Assembly (NCBI GenBank): GCA_013399115.1
Contig: VXAA01000614.1
Location: 80,550 to 144,549 of the forward strand
Origin: Anseranas semipalmata
Lineage: Eukaryota > Chordata > Aves > Anseriformes > Anseranatidae
Length of the DNA: 64,000 bases
Direction: 5' to 3'
Within the stretch, counting starts at the first letter, position 1. Every line of letters begins with the position of its first letter. Below are positions 36,140 to 50,244 of the stretch, in pieces. The translations under genes were made by a program, and so were the position numbers. The notes below the pieces were generated by a model. That model was not told where the DNA came from. It saw only the letters and a list, made by a program, of their open reading frames with translations, and did no database searches.

Positions 36140-38109
36140 CTATAAAAAACAAAACAAAACCCATAAGTAAGAGTTGAGTCCCTCCAAGAATTTAACCATT
36201 AAAACGTGTAAGCAGGCATAGTATATACAGTATGTTATAAACACACTCAAGTTGCAATATATATATTTCCATGGAAAAGGCAAATCTTACAGCAACAAGG
36301 GAACAGTTGACAGTTAGTGGAAAGTAACTCTCACTCAAGTGCTTTAGGGTATATGTTCTATTTAAACAACACTCTTTTTTATAGGGTATTATAATTTTTA
36401 AACTTGCAGCATTACCTCAGCTACTGCATCTGCAGACAGTCAATTACTGCCAAGTGACTGTATGATACTAACGCCAGACACAGAAAAGAAAATGTAACAT
36501 GGGGTGTTCTGGACTTTATCTGGATTTTATATGTGCTCAAGTTCCCCCCTAAAACCTGCTTTATCATTTTTCAAATTTTGGAGTATGTCATTTGCTTTCC
36601 ATGGGAAGAGTTTGTCCTTCATAACAGTTCTGAAAATGAGGTTTGAAAATGCTTATTAGTTAATAGTTACATTAATAATGCAAACTGAAACACTGCATAA
36701 TGCAGTGATGTATTACAGATAAGTAATACAGATGAGAAACTGTAAGAAGAAATGAAAATCAAGGAGATTGGATAAGTACCAATGGTGTAGGAACAAGTTA
36801 CACTTCACTGTTGTAAAATACTTTAATTTGAATGATGAAGATTAACATCAGTTTTACTGAAGAGGTTTTTAGTCTTCTTCAGAAGCGTTAAGTACCAGCT
36901 CCTGAACAAGATGTACCTTCTGCTTCAGCCAGTACAGCTGTGCCTGGCTACTAGTTTATTCCACAGTGTATTTCTTCTGTGCTATGGTTCCACAAGTACA
37001 AATACCTCCAGAGTATTCTATTGGGATGGGCTTAAAGTGAATGACTGGGATAACTTGGAAGAAAGCCCTGGGGCTCTCCAGGCTGTCAAGAGGTGTGTTC
37101 ACGAAAGCCAAGTCTCTGAGTCAGCTTGGGCTCCTTAGCCTCCTTGAAGGCACAGGCTGGAGGAGAGACACTGGATGCTCCTGGCAGTAGCCTGGCAGCT
37201 GTACTGCCACGGGGAAGAACCTCCTTGGCAAAGAGTGCCATTGGCTGTAGTTTCTTCTTTCTTGAACAAGTTTTGAATTTTCTCTTTCCTGGACAAGGAC
37301 AGGATTTAAAATACTTATTTAAAATGTTTTAGTTCTCTCCTGAACCACAAAGGAAATGGTAGACTTCATTTTCTCTTTCTTCTGTAGCAGAAAGGAATGC
37401 GAAGGCTTCCGTTTTGGCTTAGGCTTTGCACAAGGCAGAGGATCTCCAGAGACTTATGAGTCTGTTCTTCAGCCTACAAAGATTTTATTTTCTTTATCAC
37501 AAGCATTTAAATTGTCCCAAACCATCACATATTCTGGTGTTCTCCACTTTTAAGGAACAGGAAATAGCAATGCCTATCCATAAGCAGAGTTCATCTTAGG
37601 AGAGCAGGAGATTTAGGTGATTAGTTGTGCTGGCTTCCTTATTGCTGGTCTCTTTCCTCTTTCACACCTTGCACAAGTTTCAAACAATATGGTGAAATAA
37701 AGAAATTATTTTAAATTTCTGAGGTAACATTGGTGTTGTGATATTATTCATGCTTATTGTAAGTGGTCCCTATGGACTTTGCCAGTAGTCAAGGGCGTGT
37801 GCTGTAATTGCCCAAGAAATCTAATGGGGGTGAGGGCTGCATTAAAATGTCAGTGAACCGTAGGTCTGCCCCAGTTGTTCAGAGCTTCAGAGTTTACATT
37901 ATTGCAAGTTGGACTGTAAAACATATTTTGAATTTATTTTCAAAAATGATAATAATGATCAACCTCTAGGGTTGGTGGCTGTATAAATTATTGCACTCAA
38001 TTAACTTCCCTAGCACCCTGAAACATCTGTTGGAGTTTTAGGTATATACATCCTCCATGGCATACCAAGCCAGCCACAATGAAAGCAAAGTTTGGATTAC
38101 ATCACCTAC

Positions 38110-38226
38110 CCATACAATCATTATTATGAGTTAATTCAAATCCTGGATAACACAGACAGTTATATGATCCAACTGTGTTTTTACATGTTCCGTTTCCACA
38201 TGGATGGCGTTCACATTCATCAACAT
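38110..38226 (-). CDS. FBN2: FBN2 exon 46: cbEGF28
   Basis: The 117-base exon has acceptor TGCAG and donor G|GTAGGT. It encodes [15 protein letters not shown] through THNNDCM and contains an NGT sequon. Intron 45 (38227-39867) is AT-rich with no recognised element. Confidence 0.96.
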
Positions 38227-39867
38227 CTGCAAAGAGAAACAAAACTATACGCTAGAATTTATTTTCCCGGGTATTTATTAAGGTGATATCTCTGCACACA
38301 GTGACAATACTCTAAGCCTCAGTCTCTCCTTTCATCTGTCACATTTTTTATTTATATTACTGATCTTTACAGCATGGTGTGTAAACTTCTGGGCACATGT
38401 AGGAAAACATTACATATGATACTTATTTTTCATTTGTATTTTAAAAGATATTGCTACATGCAAAGATCAAAATAAGTGCATATGCAGTACCACAAAGCAT
38501 TCTGTCTTTTTATTTTCCCTAGTAATGTTTCTTCATTTCTTAATGAACACTAGTGATCTGAATTCAGTACAAAGGATTGAGCATCGCAGCCTAAGAATTG
38601 TCTCAAATTTTATATACACATTTTACTCTTATGCACATGAAAACATATTGAAAACACTCTACAAAGGAGCTATGTGTCATTGTTCACAACTCAGTTTGCA
38701 TATGTAAATTTATTATGTCAGTACTACATCCAGAATTATAAAGATTGCCTACAAACTCTTGGATACATCCATTTTTTAAGACACTAGAATTCAATGTTTT
38801 CTATTGTCTGAGTATTTTTTGGATTTTCATGGGGATATGAAAGGTATTTAGATCTTTGCCTCCTAGTTCTTGTGGACTTTCTGAAACATTTTTATTTATT
38901 TACGGAAGGTAAACATTTTGTTGTAGGATTGTTTCCATAACCTCTCATTGTCAAGATTTGTATTTCACACTATGAAACACAAATTTCAGTTTTAAAATTA
39001 TTACTGTTTCGAGTAACCATACTCTGGAAATTTTGCATTGTTAACTGAAGTTACTTTCCCAGATATCTTCCTCAGGTGATTTGACGAATATGATTTAGTT
39101 CAAATATGAGAAGACTCAAGGCATATATGAATATGTAATGTGATGGGAATAGGTTTTCAATGCCTGCATGAAATGGAAATGGAAAACACCTATGTTATCG
39201 AGGTCACCGAACTTCTCTATTGCTTAGAGATGACGTTTATATGATGACTATTTCAAAAAGCAAAAGCCTTTTATAGGTATTTTTCTCAAAGAAAACCAAA
39301 TTCACATATGCATTACCTCTTGCTTTAAAAATCCTTTAGAATTTAATATCAAACATTAAAAAAAAAAAAAGAAAAACACTCTTTCACTTTGCAATCTTCT
39401 TATTTCTTAATATCATCTGTATCATGTTATCATTTGAATACAAAATGAGTGTAGATTTAAGTTACATTAAGCAGGGGATTCTGTTTTTCTAAATGAAGCA
39501 TTAACTCAATTGAGTTTGAACTAGTTGAAAAATATCTATATTTTTTTCTCCAAACTCCATCTCTCTGTGATATCACCTACAAACTTTTCTTTCAAATGAG
39601 TCATTATCATGTATTTTTGTGAAAATGGGGTTAACATGTTCTTCAGTAATATGGAGCTACCTCTAAGAATACTGTGATTTTTTCTCCAATTGGTATATTT
39701 ACTCCAAGGACAACTTCACATACTGTATTCACAAAAATTCAAAAACATATGAATCAGTCTTTCAATGCCACTGTATTCTCCTCATACAATTAAAAAAAAA
39801 AAATCTAGACTTACTTCCCTCTATTACCCCCCTTTTTTTAAACCACAAAAGCATTTTCTTTCCATAC

Positions 39868-39993
39868 CCATGCACATAGTCTGGTCTTGAGATGCCTTAA
39901 AACCATTGTGACATATGCACTGGTAACTTCCTTGCATGTCCACACATAAACCATGACTGCAAACATTAGGAATTTCCAGACATTCATTGCGAT
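39868..39993 (-). CDS. FBN2: FBN2 exon 45: cbEGF27
   Basis: The 126-base exon has acceptor TATAG and donor G|GTATGG. It encodes [17 protein letters not shown] through QDQTMCM. It opens with DRNEC and has Asp, not Asn, at the beta-hydroxylation position ([10 protein letters not shown]); both fit the family. Intron 44 is 423 bases. Confidence 0.96.
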
Positions 39994-40416
39994 CTATAAC
40001 AAAAATATAAAACAGATGGTATGCATTATTGACTTTTATTATTCATTCATTTTACACAAACATGTTTTTACAATCTGTTATTATTATTAAAACCAGACTC
40101 AAAATTATCCATAACTAAACCTGAATCATAACAAAATTTCATTTTATAGGAACTTCTTGCCTATACAGCTTGAGGTCAAAACTACTGTTACCATTTGGTT
40201 GATACCTCAAGAATGTTCTTTAAAAATTTTACCCTGTCTTTTCTTCCTTTGCACAGAGAAACAATGCTATAACATAAAAACTGCTACATAAAACACACAG
40301 CAGAATATGCAAGGTAACAGAAAATAAATGTTGCTTTTACCCTTCAAGAGAATCAAGTACAGACCCTTGATTAGACACAAACAGATTCAGACTAGAAAAA
40401 TCAACTGATTTCTTAC

Positions 40417-40542
40417 CAACACAGGCACCATTGGGTGAAAGTTTAAAACCAGCAGCACATTCACAGCGGTAACTACCAGGACTGTTGATACAGTCTGCAT
40501 TTCTCTGACAGAGATTGTCTCCATTGCTGCACTCATCAATAT
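40417..40542 (-). CDS. FBN2: FBN2 exon 44: cbEGF26
   Basis: The 126-base exon has acceptor TTCAG and donor G|GTAAGA. It encodes [18 protein letters not shown] through SPNGACV, an intact cbEGF. Intron 43 (40543-41411) has no recognised element. Confidence 0.96.
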
Positions 40543-41411
40543 CTGAAATACCAAGAGTCATAGTCAGAAACCACAAGATACATATTTCTGCCTAGTGTTT
40601 AGACTGTATTGTCAGTCTTGAGCAAGACTGGTCTTCGTAGGCTGTCCTCAGCAAAGTATGAAGATGCTGACCTTCAGCCTCCTGTGCATCAAGTACAAAT
40701 AAAAAGCAAAATCAATAGAATTTCATCAATAGCACATGTTTTGGATGAAGGAGGATCCTATGAATCCAACTGCCTACATGCTGAAGCAGCCATGCAGTTT
40801 TAAAGAGATTCACCTGAAGAAATTAACTCTTTGTATTAAGTTCCTCTGTGCCTTTATATATTTTAAACAAAAGAACATTTTGAAGTGAAAAAAAGGTAAG
40901 TGGCACAGTTTATTAGCATTTCAGGGCACAAATGTCATTAGCACAAGACCCTTGAGTAACAATGAGAAAAATCCTATTGACTTCAGGACATACAAAATTT
41001 CACTACTAACTTCTATGAATATCCGAGACTTCTTTACCTACAAAACCACAGAAGAACAGATACAACAGAGAAAAATCAAGGGAACTTTTTCTTTGAAAAA
41101 GTTTTAATAACAAGAATTTAATTACCTCCCCAAAATAAAACGAAATAAAAGCACTTCATTTACTTCCTATTTGGAAGGGTTGGTGGGTTACTTAACACAA
41201 AACAATGACAGATCCTATTAAGTGCATGTGCATATGCATTAAAGACAAACATACCACAAACTCATTTATGGACTTGAGCCCTACAAGAAAGAAAGCTCAC
41301 AACCTTCCCTTAGAGTTTGAAAAACATGTAAATTAAATGTTCCCTTTCCCTTTAAGATACGTATGCTTATGGGTACACTAAGTAGAAAATAGTAATGTCA
41401 CTTCAAATCAC

Positions 41412-41537
41412 CTTCACAGACCAAGAGCAGGTCATTGTAGCTGAATCCAGTGGGGCACTCACAGCGGAAGCTGCCAATCTGATTGATGCAAACACCATTT
41501 GCGCAGATTCCTGGGATTTCCTTACATTCATCGATGT
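41412..41537 (-). CDS. FBN2: FBN2 exon 43: cbEGF25
   Basis: The 126-base exon has acceptor TTCAG and donor G|GTGATT, one of the weakest donors in the window. It encodes [17 protein letters not shown] through YNDLLLVCE. Intron 42 is 506 bases with nothing recognised. Confidence 0.96.
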
Positions 41538-42043
41538 CTGAAAGTCAGATGAGCTAGTCAAAATACAGTACTTCTTGACTTTATGCACTGCATGGATTCT
41601 CGATTTCATTGTTCTTTATACTGAGACAAGAAGTTCCCTTTAATCTACTTAAATTATATACAGGGTATAAATCTAAACATATGCCCGTTACAAGAAAAAA
41701 TAAACCAGGTGAAGTTTAGGAAATGATTAAAACAGAGAAATACTAAATATTAGCAAGAGGCAGCACTATTACAAATGTGCTAGCCCAACAGAATTTTTGA
41801 AGGCAAAAGATTCAAAGAAAAAACCTTCAGGAGGGGGGAGCAGAAGATCATTAACAAAATGGAGGAATCAAAAAATATAAATAACAAGCCATTAAAACCT
41901 TGCGCTCATACTCTGTGTCACCATCAAAACTCCACAATGAATTAGAATTTGGTTTTATGTAATATTCATTTTAGTGCTATTATGGAGCTGCAACAATCTT
42001 ATGCATGACAATTTTTGGTTAAAGTAAGTTTACTTAAACTTAC

Positions 42044-42112
42044 CAACAGCTTTTCCAGTATGAATGTCAAAAGTAAAGCCAGGAATATTCCCGCATATGT
42101 TCTTGAACTCAG
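42044..42112 (-). CDS. FBN2: FBN2 exon 42: second part of TB5
   Basis: A 69-base exon with acceptor TATAG and donor G|GTAAGT. It encodes [18 protein letters not shown] through TGKAV and supplies the last TB5 cysteine. Phase 1 at both ends. It lies 4.9 kb from the first half of the domain. Confidence 0.95.
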
Positions 42113-45100
42113 CTATAGCAAACCAGAGAAAAATGCATTTTTGGTGAGTATATACAAATCTCTCAATTACTTGTAGTTTTCTCACAGCAGATACAGGCCA
42201 AATCTACCCAGAAGAGAGAGCCATTGTCTCCTGTACAAATTATACTGAAAATTCAGGTTGCCAATAAATAAATACAAACTGGAACACTAATTCACACTTG
42301 TCTTTTCAAAAATCTTTGCAGACTTTGGCACAAGAACAAATGTCTGGTTTGAGCAAGCAGAGCTTCAGTTTTTGTTTTAAATAGAACTTGATAATTTACC
42401 ATTTAGGGTTCATTACTGCTTTCTAGAAATCTGTAGAGAGAATCTGCAGCAACAGTTTCAGAAAAGAGAAGGAAATATAACTTACTGGTACCTAGCCATC
42501 TTTGACAATACTATCTCCGTTCTTTTTTGCAAAGATTACTGCAGCTTAGTTCCACTGAACTGTGAAGCAGAATGGACACTCTGCTTTGAAAAAGATGCTT
42601 CAAAAAGAGCATTGTTTTATTGTGCTCATTGTATACCTTTTTTTCCCAGAGCAACTTGAGGATGGGAAACACACACAAGTATACAATCAATGACCCTGTG
42701 GTTTTCCAGGCAAGGTGTATGGAACTGAGTAGATTTGCAACATAGGGAGAAAAGATCAGCTACTTGTGAACAGGTATCTTTTTCTAGATATTATTTCTAG
42801 CTACTGTAGAATCTATTAATTCTTACAGGATGTAAGAAATAAATAATTACTTCTTTAAGAAAAGTCTTTCTTATAAAGCATCTATGTTGGCATGAGATTT
42901 TACTGGTAGAATAGTGCTTTCAAGAAAAAATATGTAACAAATTTACAATATTTTAATTTTGATTCAGGCTGAAATATGAAAAATCATAGGCATATAACAT
43001 TGTTCCCTACGTCAAATTTGTAAAATACTGGCTACCAGAAATTCCACTTGTTTGAGGGGAGCAAAATAGTCCCAGTTGTGAAGACACAACCTGTTTGAAT
43101 GAGTGGTTTGCTTTAATTATGTGTTTGCTAATAATAAACAGTCAGCAGCTGTTCAGCATCTTTTTGCATCATATCAACATTCAAATTTTCCAGAGAAACC
43201 ATAAGTATCTTTCAATATTAAATTTTCATACTGTTGTTAATTTAAAAATTCCAAGGAATGTGATAGATATTTATACCTGCAGGGTGTTAAGCCAAAGTAA
43301 AATTTCCTTCTAAAGAATATGGACAAAATTTACAAAAATGTCCCACTGAGCTAAAATTCAAAGGGGTTCTGAAAGCATAACATCTGGAGACTTCTGCAAG
43401 TGCTTCATCCACTATTTATGCTGATGAGGAGCCTACAGTAAGTCTGTTCTCTGACAACTGCTATCCAGTGAGCGAGAGCGTATGGACTTTACCTTAACTC
43501 ACTTCTACACCTGAAAATGCAGACAAATTATTATGCATCTCTTCTAGCACCAGACAAAAAGAAAGAAGACAGTTCTGTTTTACCATGAGTAATGAACTTT
43601 AATCCAGAGAGGTGATAGTTTATTTCTCTAGTGGCTGTTATCAGAGTTTCTTGATCCTTGCATTTCAACAGCAGCTTTTCATTAGTTTAAAATCTCGTGA
43701 AGTTTGATCACTGGGGTTATAATTTGAGTAATTCTTGTTTCCCTTAAACCAAACATTCTTATTTATTAAAATTTCAGCAAATGTAGCTAATCTTTGTTCC
43801 AAATGTGATTTGGCAAAATATTTTTTTCACATTCAAATATTCCTATTTTTCATATAAGCTGAGGAGGCTCCAGTATCTAAAACTCAGCACTCTCTCATTT
43901 GTTCTGTCCTGCTCTTTAAAGACTGTTTAATGCCTGCTGAGGTTAGTCTTGCACTACAGAATAGAGAATTTTAGAGCTCACTGTCACAGTGTTTTACATC
44001 CAGCAATTTTCTGTTCTTTTATATTGATGTGTATAAGATTTAAGGTTTTCTTTCTAACAGTTATTTTCTACATGGAGATTTATGCCATTTACTCTTGTCA
44101 GTAAACCTGTGAAACACACATAATGAGTAAAAAGAGGGCCTTACGTTCACTGCCCTGTCCCCATGGACAGTGACAATCTATTCCTGTAATAATGCCTAAC
44201 ATCAGTTCTAGGAGGATGAAGAAGACTAAAGGTTGAAGGCCTTCTTTCCTTCTGTGCTATGCTACCTACATATTTCATACATTCTATTTAATAGAGTTCT
44301 TTTGTATTTTTTCAGATTGTACTGTGTAGAAAAATAGCATGTAATTACATACGGATTGTAGTATAATGGTTTTATAAACAGTGCCAAATTATCAGTACAC
44401 CAACACCCCAGAGATTTACTTTCTGAAAGCTAGACTTTTGCAACAATGATTTTAAAAAGGATTTCTAAAGACAAAATACTTATCACTATATTATTTTTCA
44501 TAGGACAAAAAGATTTATCACATAACAGGGAAAAAACTCTCTGAAGTCAAGCACTCCCGAAATGATCCACCCATGAAAAGAGTTCTGCAAATACCTGGCT
44601 ACTTTTTAGAGCTGAAACAGCTTTTTACACTTTGGGAGGAAAAAAACAGAGAAACAAGAATTATTATTCTGATTAAGGCCTGTATGGTAATGGTTACGAT
44701 CTATATAATGTGTAAAACCAAGCAAGATAATCTTTACTACCTGAAGTCATCAAACAGAGATTGATAGTTAAGCACAAATATGTGAAAAGGAAGAGAGAGC
44801 ACAGTTCACAAAGAAAAAAAAAATGCAAATGAATTGGCATGTGAAGTTCATTTAGAGGAACAATATAATTCTCATCACAGCAGAATAATGCTTTTAATGA
44901 GCTACTGGGCTCAGTCTAGCAAACTGGTTAAGGTCAGTATATCATAACCCCTGTCTGTGATGTGTAGCCCCCACCCAGATTCCAGTACAACTGATTATAT
45001 CCTGTAACTTCAGCTACTCAAGCATTTACAGTAGGAGTGTTTAATCCCTCAAACAATTTCTTTTCATGGTGAAAGAGTATCAGACATGTTTCCAAATACA

Positions 45101-47026
45101 GTAAAGGCATTTAAAAGAGCTAATAAGGCAATACTAAGGTATTGCCTTATTAAAGAAATATTTTAACCCCATAACTCCTTGCAGACTGTCTCAGTGAAGT
45201 TGTTTTAACAAAGCTTTAAAAACTGCAGAAGTCTTTGAGAACTTGTCTTACCAATTTAAAAGGAGAATTCTTTGCTCCATGCAAGAATATTAATTGCATG
45301 AATCCCTGCTAGTACTTTGCTATATTTTTTTCATATGTTGTCATCCTGATGACAATTTTATAGTACAGAGACAAACGACTATGGGAAAGAATTTTACGAG
45401 CTCTCTGAGATAGCAAACATGTATTTCCTTTCTAAAGTTTATTTTCAGCTCCCATTCCTGACTGCTAGGAACATTCCTTCATTTTCCCTCCTCCTACTTA
45501 AGAAAGAAATGGAAGAGGGTGTTTTTCTTTTCAGTCCCATTTTCCTCCTCTTTACTGCTTGTGGGAGAAAATCTTCCCTAAATTATCTGCTATTTCCCTT
45601 ACGTCACCAGAATAAACCATGTGGAATGAAAGGAATACATTATTTACACTAGCACCACAGATGATGCACCGCCAAAGGTATGGCTTTAGTGGCACTAGCT
45701 TGGTGCAAAGTCAATTAAACAGTAAAATGTATTTGTACTAAACAGTTATTTTATCTAGGCACCTTTGCTCTTTTTACAAATGTAAGAATATTTTAATGAA
45801 GCCCAGGTGCTACTGTCAGGTTTCCAAGTTGGTGATTCTCTCACCAATGATTTTTCTGAGTTGAGCTTTCAAGGATGATTTGTTCCAGGCAAGAAACTCC
45901 ATAAAGACTAGCTGAAAAAGAACTGAATACCTTATTATTTTCACCTCATTTTATAGAAGGAAATTTTTACTTCCCTTTACCATGCACTGCTTACTGAGCT
46001 TTTGCAAGTTGATCATCTTCAGTAGAGGTAATTTAAAAGCAACCAAGAGGATTATGCTCAGACATGAGAGACACAAGTGAAAAATCTAGAAAGGCAATAC
46101 ACTCAAGTAATGAAACACAATCTTTTTGTTCTGAGAGAGATTAGGACTACCAGGATAAATGTATTTCCTAGCTATGCAGTTACTAAACTATACTATCCTA
46201 AATCAATGACCCTGGAAGACTGATAAGATAGCAGACATCTCCTGTCAGTCTTTGTCTTCAGCCCCAGTATTACTGCCTGATGACTGCTTTTCCAGAAACC
46301 TCAAGGTGACAGCTTTAGAGGTGGGAGTTCTGTAATCAAGTATTCACAAGAATTGCTTATTCCTATTATGTCACCTTGATGGGTCTTACCTTCACAAACA
46401 TAGATCTTTACATAAGTCTAAGTAACTGAATGCCATTTTATGTCCACACAAGACCTCCAAAAGCCTTGGTATGTATTAGAAAGAAAGAGCAAAACAACCA
46501 TAGCATGCTTATTTTATAGATCCACTTTATAAAATCATGACTCCTCCCATCCCATCACCAAAAAGAAGTAAATAATTAGATCTACCTATGGTCTTACAAA
46601 CATCTTTTAGCTACAAGACTAACATACTCCTGATGATGATGGGAGGGTCAATCCGTACTTTCCAGGCTTTTTTGTTCACCTCCACTCAAGGGGACCTCAC
46701 AGGATTTTGTTCCCTTGTCTCTGCCCTCAGGGGCAGCAGAGAGGGAAGATCTGCATGTTCTTCCTGGATATTTTATTCAGTCTGGGTGAATGACTGGTTC
46801 CCTCGAGTATTCAAGCTGTATCCTTCCACTGCAAAAATGGAAGAAATATCTATTCCAGTTTAGCACAGCAAGACTTAATCCAGCCAGAGAGAAGATGGCA
46901 GGGTATTGTCACACTGCTTTAGCATTTTGGTAAAGGTTTTTTTGTGCTGAAATGTTAACTTCAGCTAATATATCAAAGGAGCAGATGCACAAATCAAGAA
47001 AATGGGATGATTATGGTAGGCTTTAC
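42113..47026 (-). other. FBN2: FBN2 intron 41
   Basis: 4.9 kb splitting the TB5 domain. No exon or transposon is recognised. It contains a perfect 14-bp inverted repeat at 45121-45152 and A/T-rich sequence throughout. Confidence 0.85.
45121..45152. repeat. Perfect 14-bp inverted repeat with 4-nt loop
   Basis: TAATAAGGCAATAC (45121-45134), loop TAAG, then GTATTGCCTTATTA (45139-45152). The arms are exact reverse complements, so either DNA strand or the pre-mRNA can form a tight hairpin. Confidence 0.95.
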
Positions 47027-47179
47027 CTGTTCCTGGAGTTGGACATGGTTCACAAGGTTTGTTCCAGGCTTTCCCAACATTGTATGTGCAGCAACACATC
47101 CTTTTGGTCACATTGAAGGGCAGTTCATTCTCACAGGAGGTTCCATTATAGCTTCTGTAGCAAAAGCTTTTCCTCATGT
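47027..47179 (-). CDS. FBN2: FBN2 exon 41: first part of TB5
   Basis: The 153-base exon has acceptor TCTAG and donor G|GTAAAG. It encodes [34 protein letters not shown] and [10 protein letters not shown], giving seven TB cysteines with the CCC triplet. Sequons NGT and NVT are present. Intron 40 (47180-47791) holds nothing recognised. Confidence 0.96.
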
Positions 47180-47791
47180 CTAGATGCAAGAAAAGGACCG
47201 CTTACAAAGTAACCAGTGAATTGATTTAAGTAAATATCAGCTCCCACCAACCAAGGCAGTGATTCATTAACTCTGGCTTCTGAATGCAACCCAAAGATGT
47301 GCACAGATACATTTAGAAATAATTTGAGGATTGTACTCATCTACTGTCTTTGTATTAGACTTACCTGAAATTCGACATATTTTCAAGACAAAGGGGTAAA
47401 AGCAACATTCCCAAGAAATCAGAAACAAACTATAGATGCTTGTCAGATCCATTTGTATATCAAACCCTACTATTGGAAATGGTTGCAGAAAATGAAAAAA
47501 AAAAATATCTGAGTTCTGTTATAGAATAAGACCACCAGAACACTGCATGTCAGTCATTTGGCTCTCTTTCCTGGCTACATGACACAACTTCCTGGGAGTT
47601 AAAGGTAGGAAAAAGCTGTACAAGTACTAAAGTTTATAAAAAATGCAAACAACTGCAAGTCGAGTTTTCCTGCATGAGATTTTAAAGACTTCAGAACTGA
47701 CCACATCAAAAAGGAAATTTTAGAGCAGAGAGTCTGGTTTCAAAACAGGCTGATATCTAAACAGTTCTAGTAAAGATGACATTTTACATAC

Positions 47792-47917
47792 CCATGCAGT
47801 TATGTCCTCCGTTGACCTGCATATATTCAGGAGGGCAAATGCACGTGTAGTTCCCCAGGGTATTGTAGCAGGTGCCAGGACCACAGACGCCAGGATGTGC
47901 AACACACTCGTCAATAT
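47792..47917 (-). CDS. FBN2: FBN2 exon 40: cbEGF24
   Basis: The 126-base exon has acceptor TCTAG and donor G|GTATGT. It encodes [17 protein letters not shown] through NGGHNCM, with a sequon NYT inside the domain. It is the cbEGF preceding TB5. Intron 39 is 471 bases. Confidence 0.96.
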
Positions 47918-48386
47918 CTAGAGACCAAGTGAGAACACTATAATTAATAAAGGGAAAGAAGACCAAACCCAGCAAGTATTTCTGAGAAATATAGCCATAA
48001 TAAACAATGCTAAGATAACAAAAATGTTGCATTTAAAGGCTAGCTTGGAAAGTACAGCTCAGATTTGGGCCAATACAGGGAGCCTAGTGAAACTAGTAGC
48101 AATATAAGGCACTAAAGTGAGAATCCAGAAATCATGAATAACCACTTTACCTATATACTATATACAAAATATATGTAACTGAGGTCTAGTATATAGAAAT
48201 AAACATTAGTATATGCAAGTGTTACATTTCAAGTTTTATACTAATCATATCAATAATGCCAAAGACAATGATTCTAGAGATTTTTGGTAAGAACATGGGT
48301 ACCATATCCACTTACGGATTTAAGGCTAAAAACAGTAATATTTTTCATCCTAACTGCATTATGATACGACAATTTCATGGTACTCA

Positions 48387-48590
<204 letters not shown>

Positions 48591-49143
48591 TTACCAAGTA
48601 GTAGCTTTCAACTGTCACATGAATTTTTTTTTCTTCTAAATTGCACTTCGTGAAAGCATGGATGAGATGCACATTCTCTCCTATTTAAATAGTTTTTCTG
48701 GAGTACATTTCAGCTTGATGAGCACCTGGAGTTTAGCTTCTGTTACTGTTTACAGGAATTTAGCATCTAGTTTCTCATTTCTGCATGCTTATTGGAACCA
48801 GGGTTTTTGTCCAATGCATATTTCCTGAAACTTATACCTTCCACTAATAAGCTAAAATTTTCATACAAGACTTATTCTTCAGGGCCAATTTCAAAGTCCA
48901 ACTCAAGTAAGGAGGCACACAAAAGGTATGCATCATTTTATTTTCCTACTGAAATGTTGTTGGACTTCTTCAATGTTCTTTACAATACTCATTTTCATCA
49001 TGTTGTTGTTCAACTCATATTAACACAGGATTTTGCTTTGCAATAAATGTAATGACTTCTTCAAAATACAGTTCCTGCATGTATCTCTGCAAAGATGGTG
49101 TTTTTTTATTACCAACCTGCATTGTCATTTACAATGAACTCAC

Positions 49144-49212
49144 CTTCTAAAATAATAGTGATGGGATTTGGTCTGAATCCTTCTCCCCCTGGACAAAGAG
49201 TATTGTATTCCG
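49144..49212 (-). CDS. FBN2: FBN2 exon 38: second part of TB4
   Basis: A 69-base exon with acceptor TTCAG and donor G|GTGAGT. It encodes [16 protein letters not shown] through ITIILE and supplies the final TB4 cysteine. Its first two bases complete a Thr codon begun in exon 37. Confidence 0.95.
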
Positions 49213-49451
49213 CTGAAGTAAAGTATAACAAGAGAAAGCATGTCAGTTATATGAAGAATAAAATGCTAACAGTAGAACCACAACATTTCATTTGTGTTTT
49301 TAATGCTTCTTTTTCCCTACAGTCATTGTTCTTCTACCCTCCTTGGACTATACACCATAAACAAATCAAGTTTAAAAAATTAGATTAGTAGAAAATCAAG
49401 GTAATATTGACAGCTCTGCTTTAAACATTACTGTAACCTCGGATATTCTCG

Positions 49452-49670
49452 GATATTTCTTCACTGTGAGGGTGGTGAGGCACTGGAACAGGTGGCCCAG
49501 AGAAGTTGTGGATGCCCCACCCCTGGAGGTGTTCAAGGCCAGGCCGGATGGAGCCCTGGGCAATGTGATCTAGTGGGTGGCATCTCTGCCTACAGCAGGG
49601 GGGTTGGAACCAGATGATCTTTAAGGTCCCTTCCAACCCAAGCCATTCTATGATTCTATGATTCTATGAT
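49452..49670 (+). mobile_element. CR1 LINE 3' end in FBN2 intron 37
   Basis: A short 5'-truncated CR1 tail in plus orientation, antisense to FBN2. It retains GAACAGGTGGCCCAGAGAAG and the terminal block GATCTTTAAGGTCCCTTCC. It ends in three ATTCTATG octamers (49645-49670), the signature of avian CR1. Confidence 0.95.
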
Positions 49671-50244
49671 ATTCTTATAGACAGGGACAATGCTTTTCCT
49701 TCATCTTGTGCCTGTATAAGGCATATATGCACCCTCCACTTTGAGTTTTTACTAGTTCTTTAATACAAAATGCCAGTATACAATAGATAAAGAGATATGT
49801 TAAAACTGGAATTCATACTATTATGAGACTGTTAAGAACAACATACTTGACATTTCTTTTGCATTATTCATTCAAAGAACTTCATGTATCTACAAAGTGG
49901 GTAAGTATCACCGGTTAACAGTTTTGAAAGTATTTAAGAGTGCCTTAGAAATTGTTATGCAACAGTTACCAAAATTCTCTTTTGAGAACCACCACAGTTC
50001 TCCAAATTAAAGACATGATTTGAATTCTAAGCGTTAGTCATTTGGTTATTTCCGTACCAACATGGAGCTGCTGAGTAAAAATTCCTAATAGACATATGCA
50101 ATCTATTCATATTCTTAAAGTAAATCGGTTTCATAAATGATAACTTAATAGTAAAATAGTAAAAGATTTCAAATACTTTTTCTACTCCTTATTAGTTTTT
50201 CTATAGTAAGGTGGAAGGGGAGATTAAAGAGAACATTTCCTTAC

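Noticed and set aside
36691..36707. 8-bp inverted repeat CACTGCAT/ATGCAGTG
   Set aside because: Arms this short are expected by chance in a 2 kb intron.
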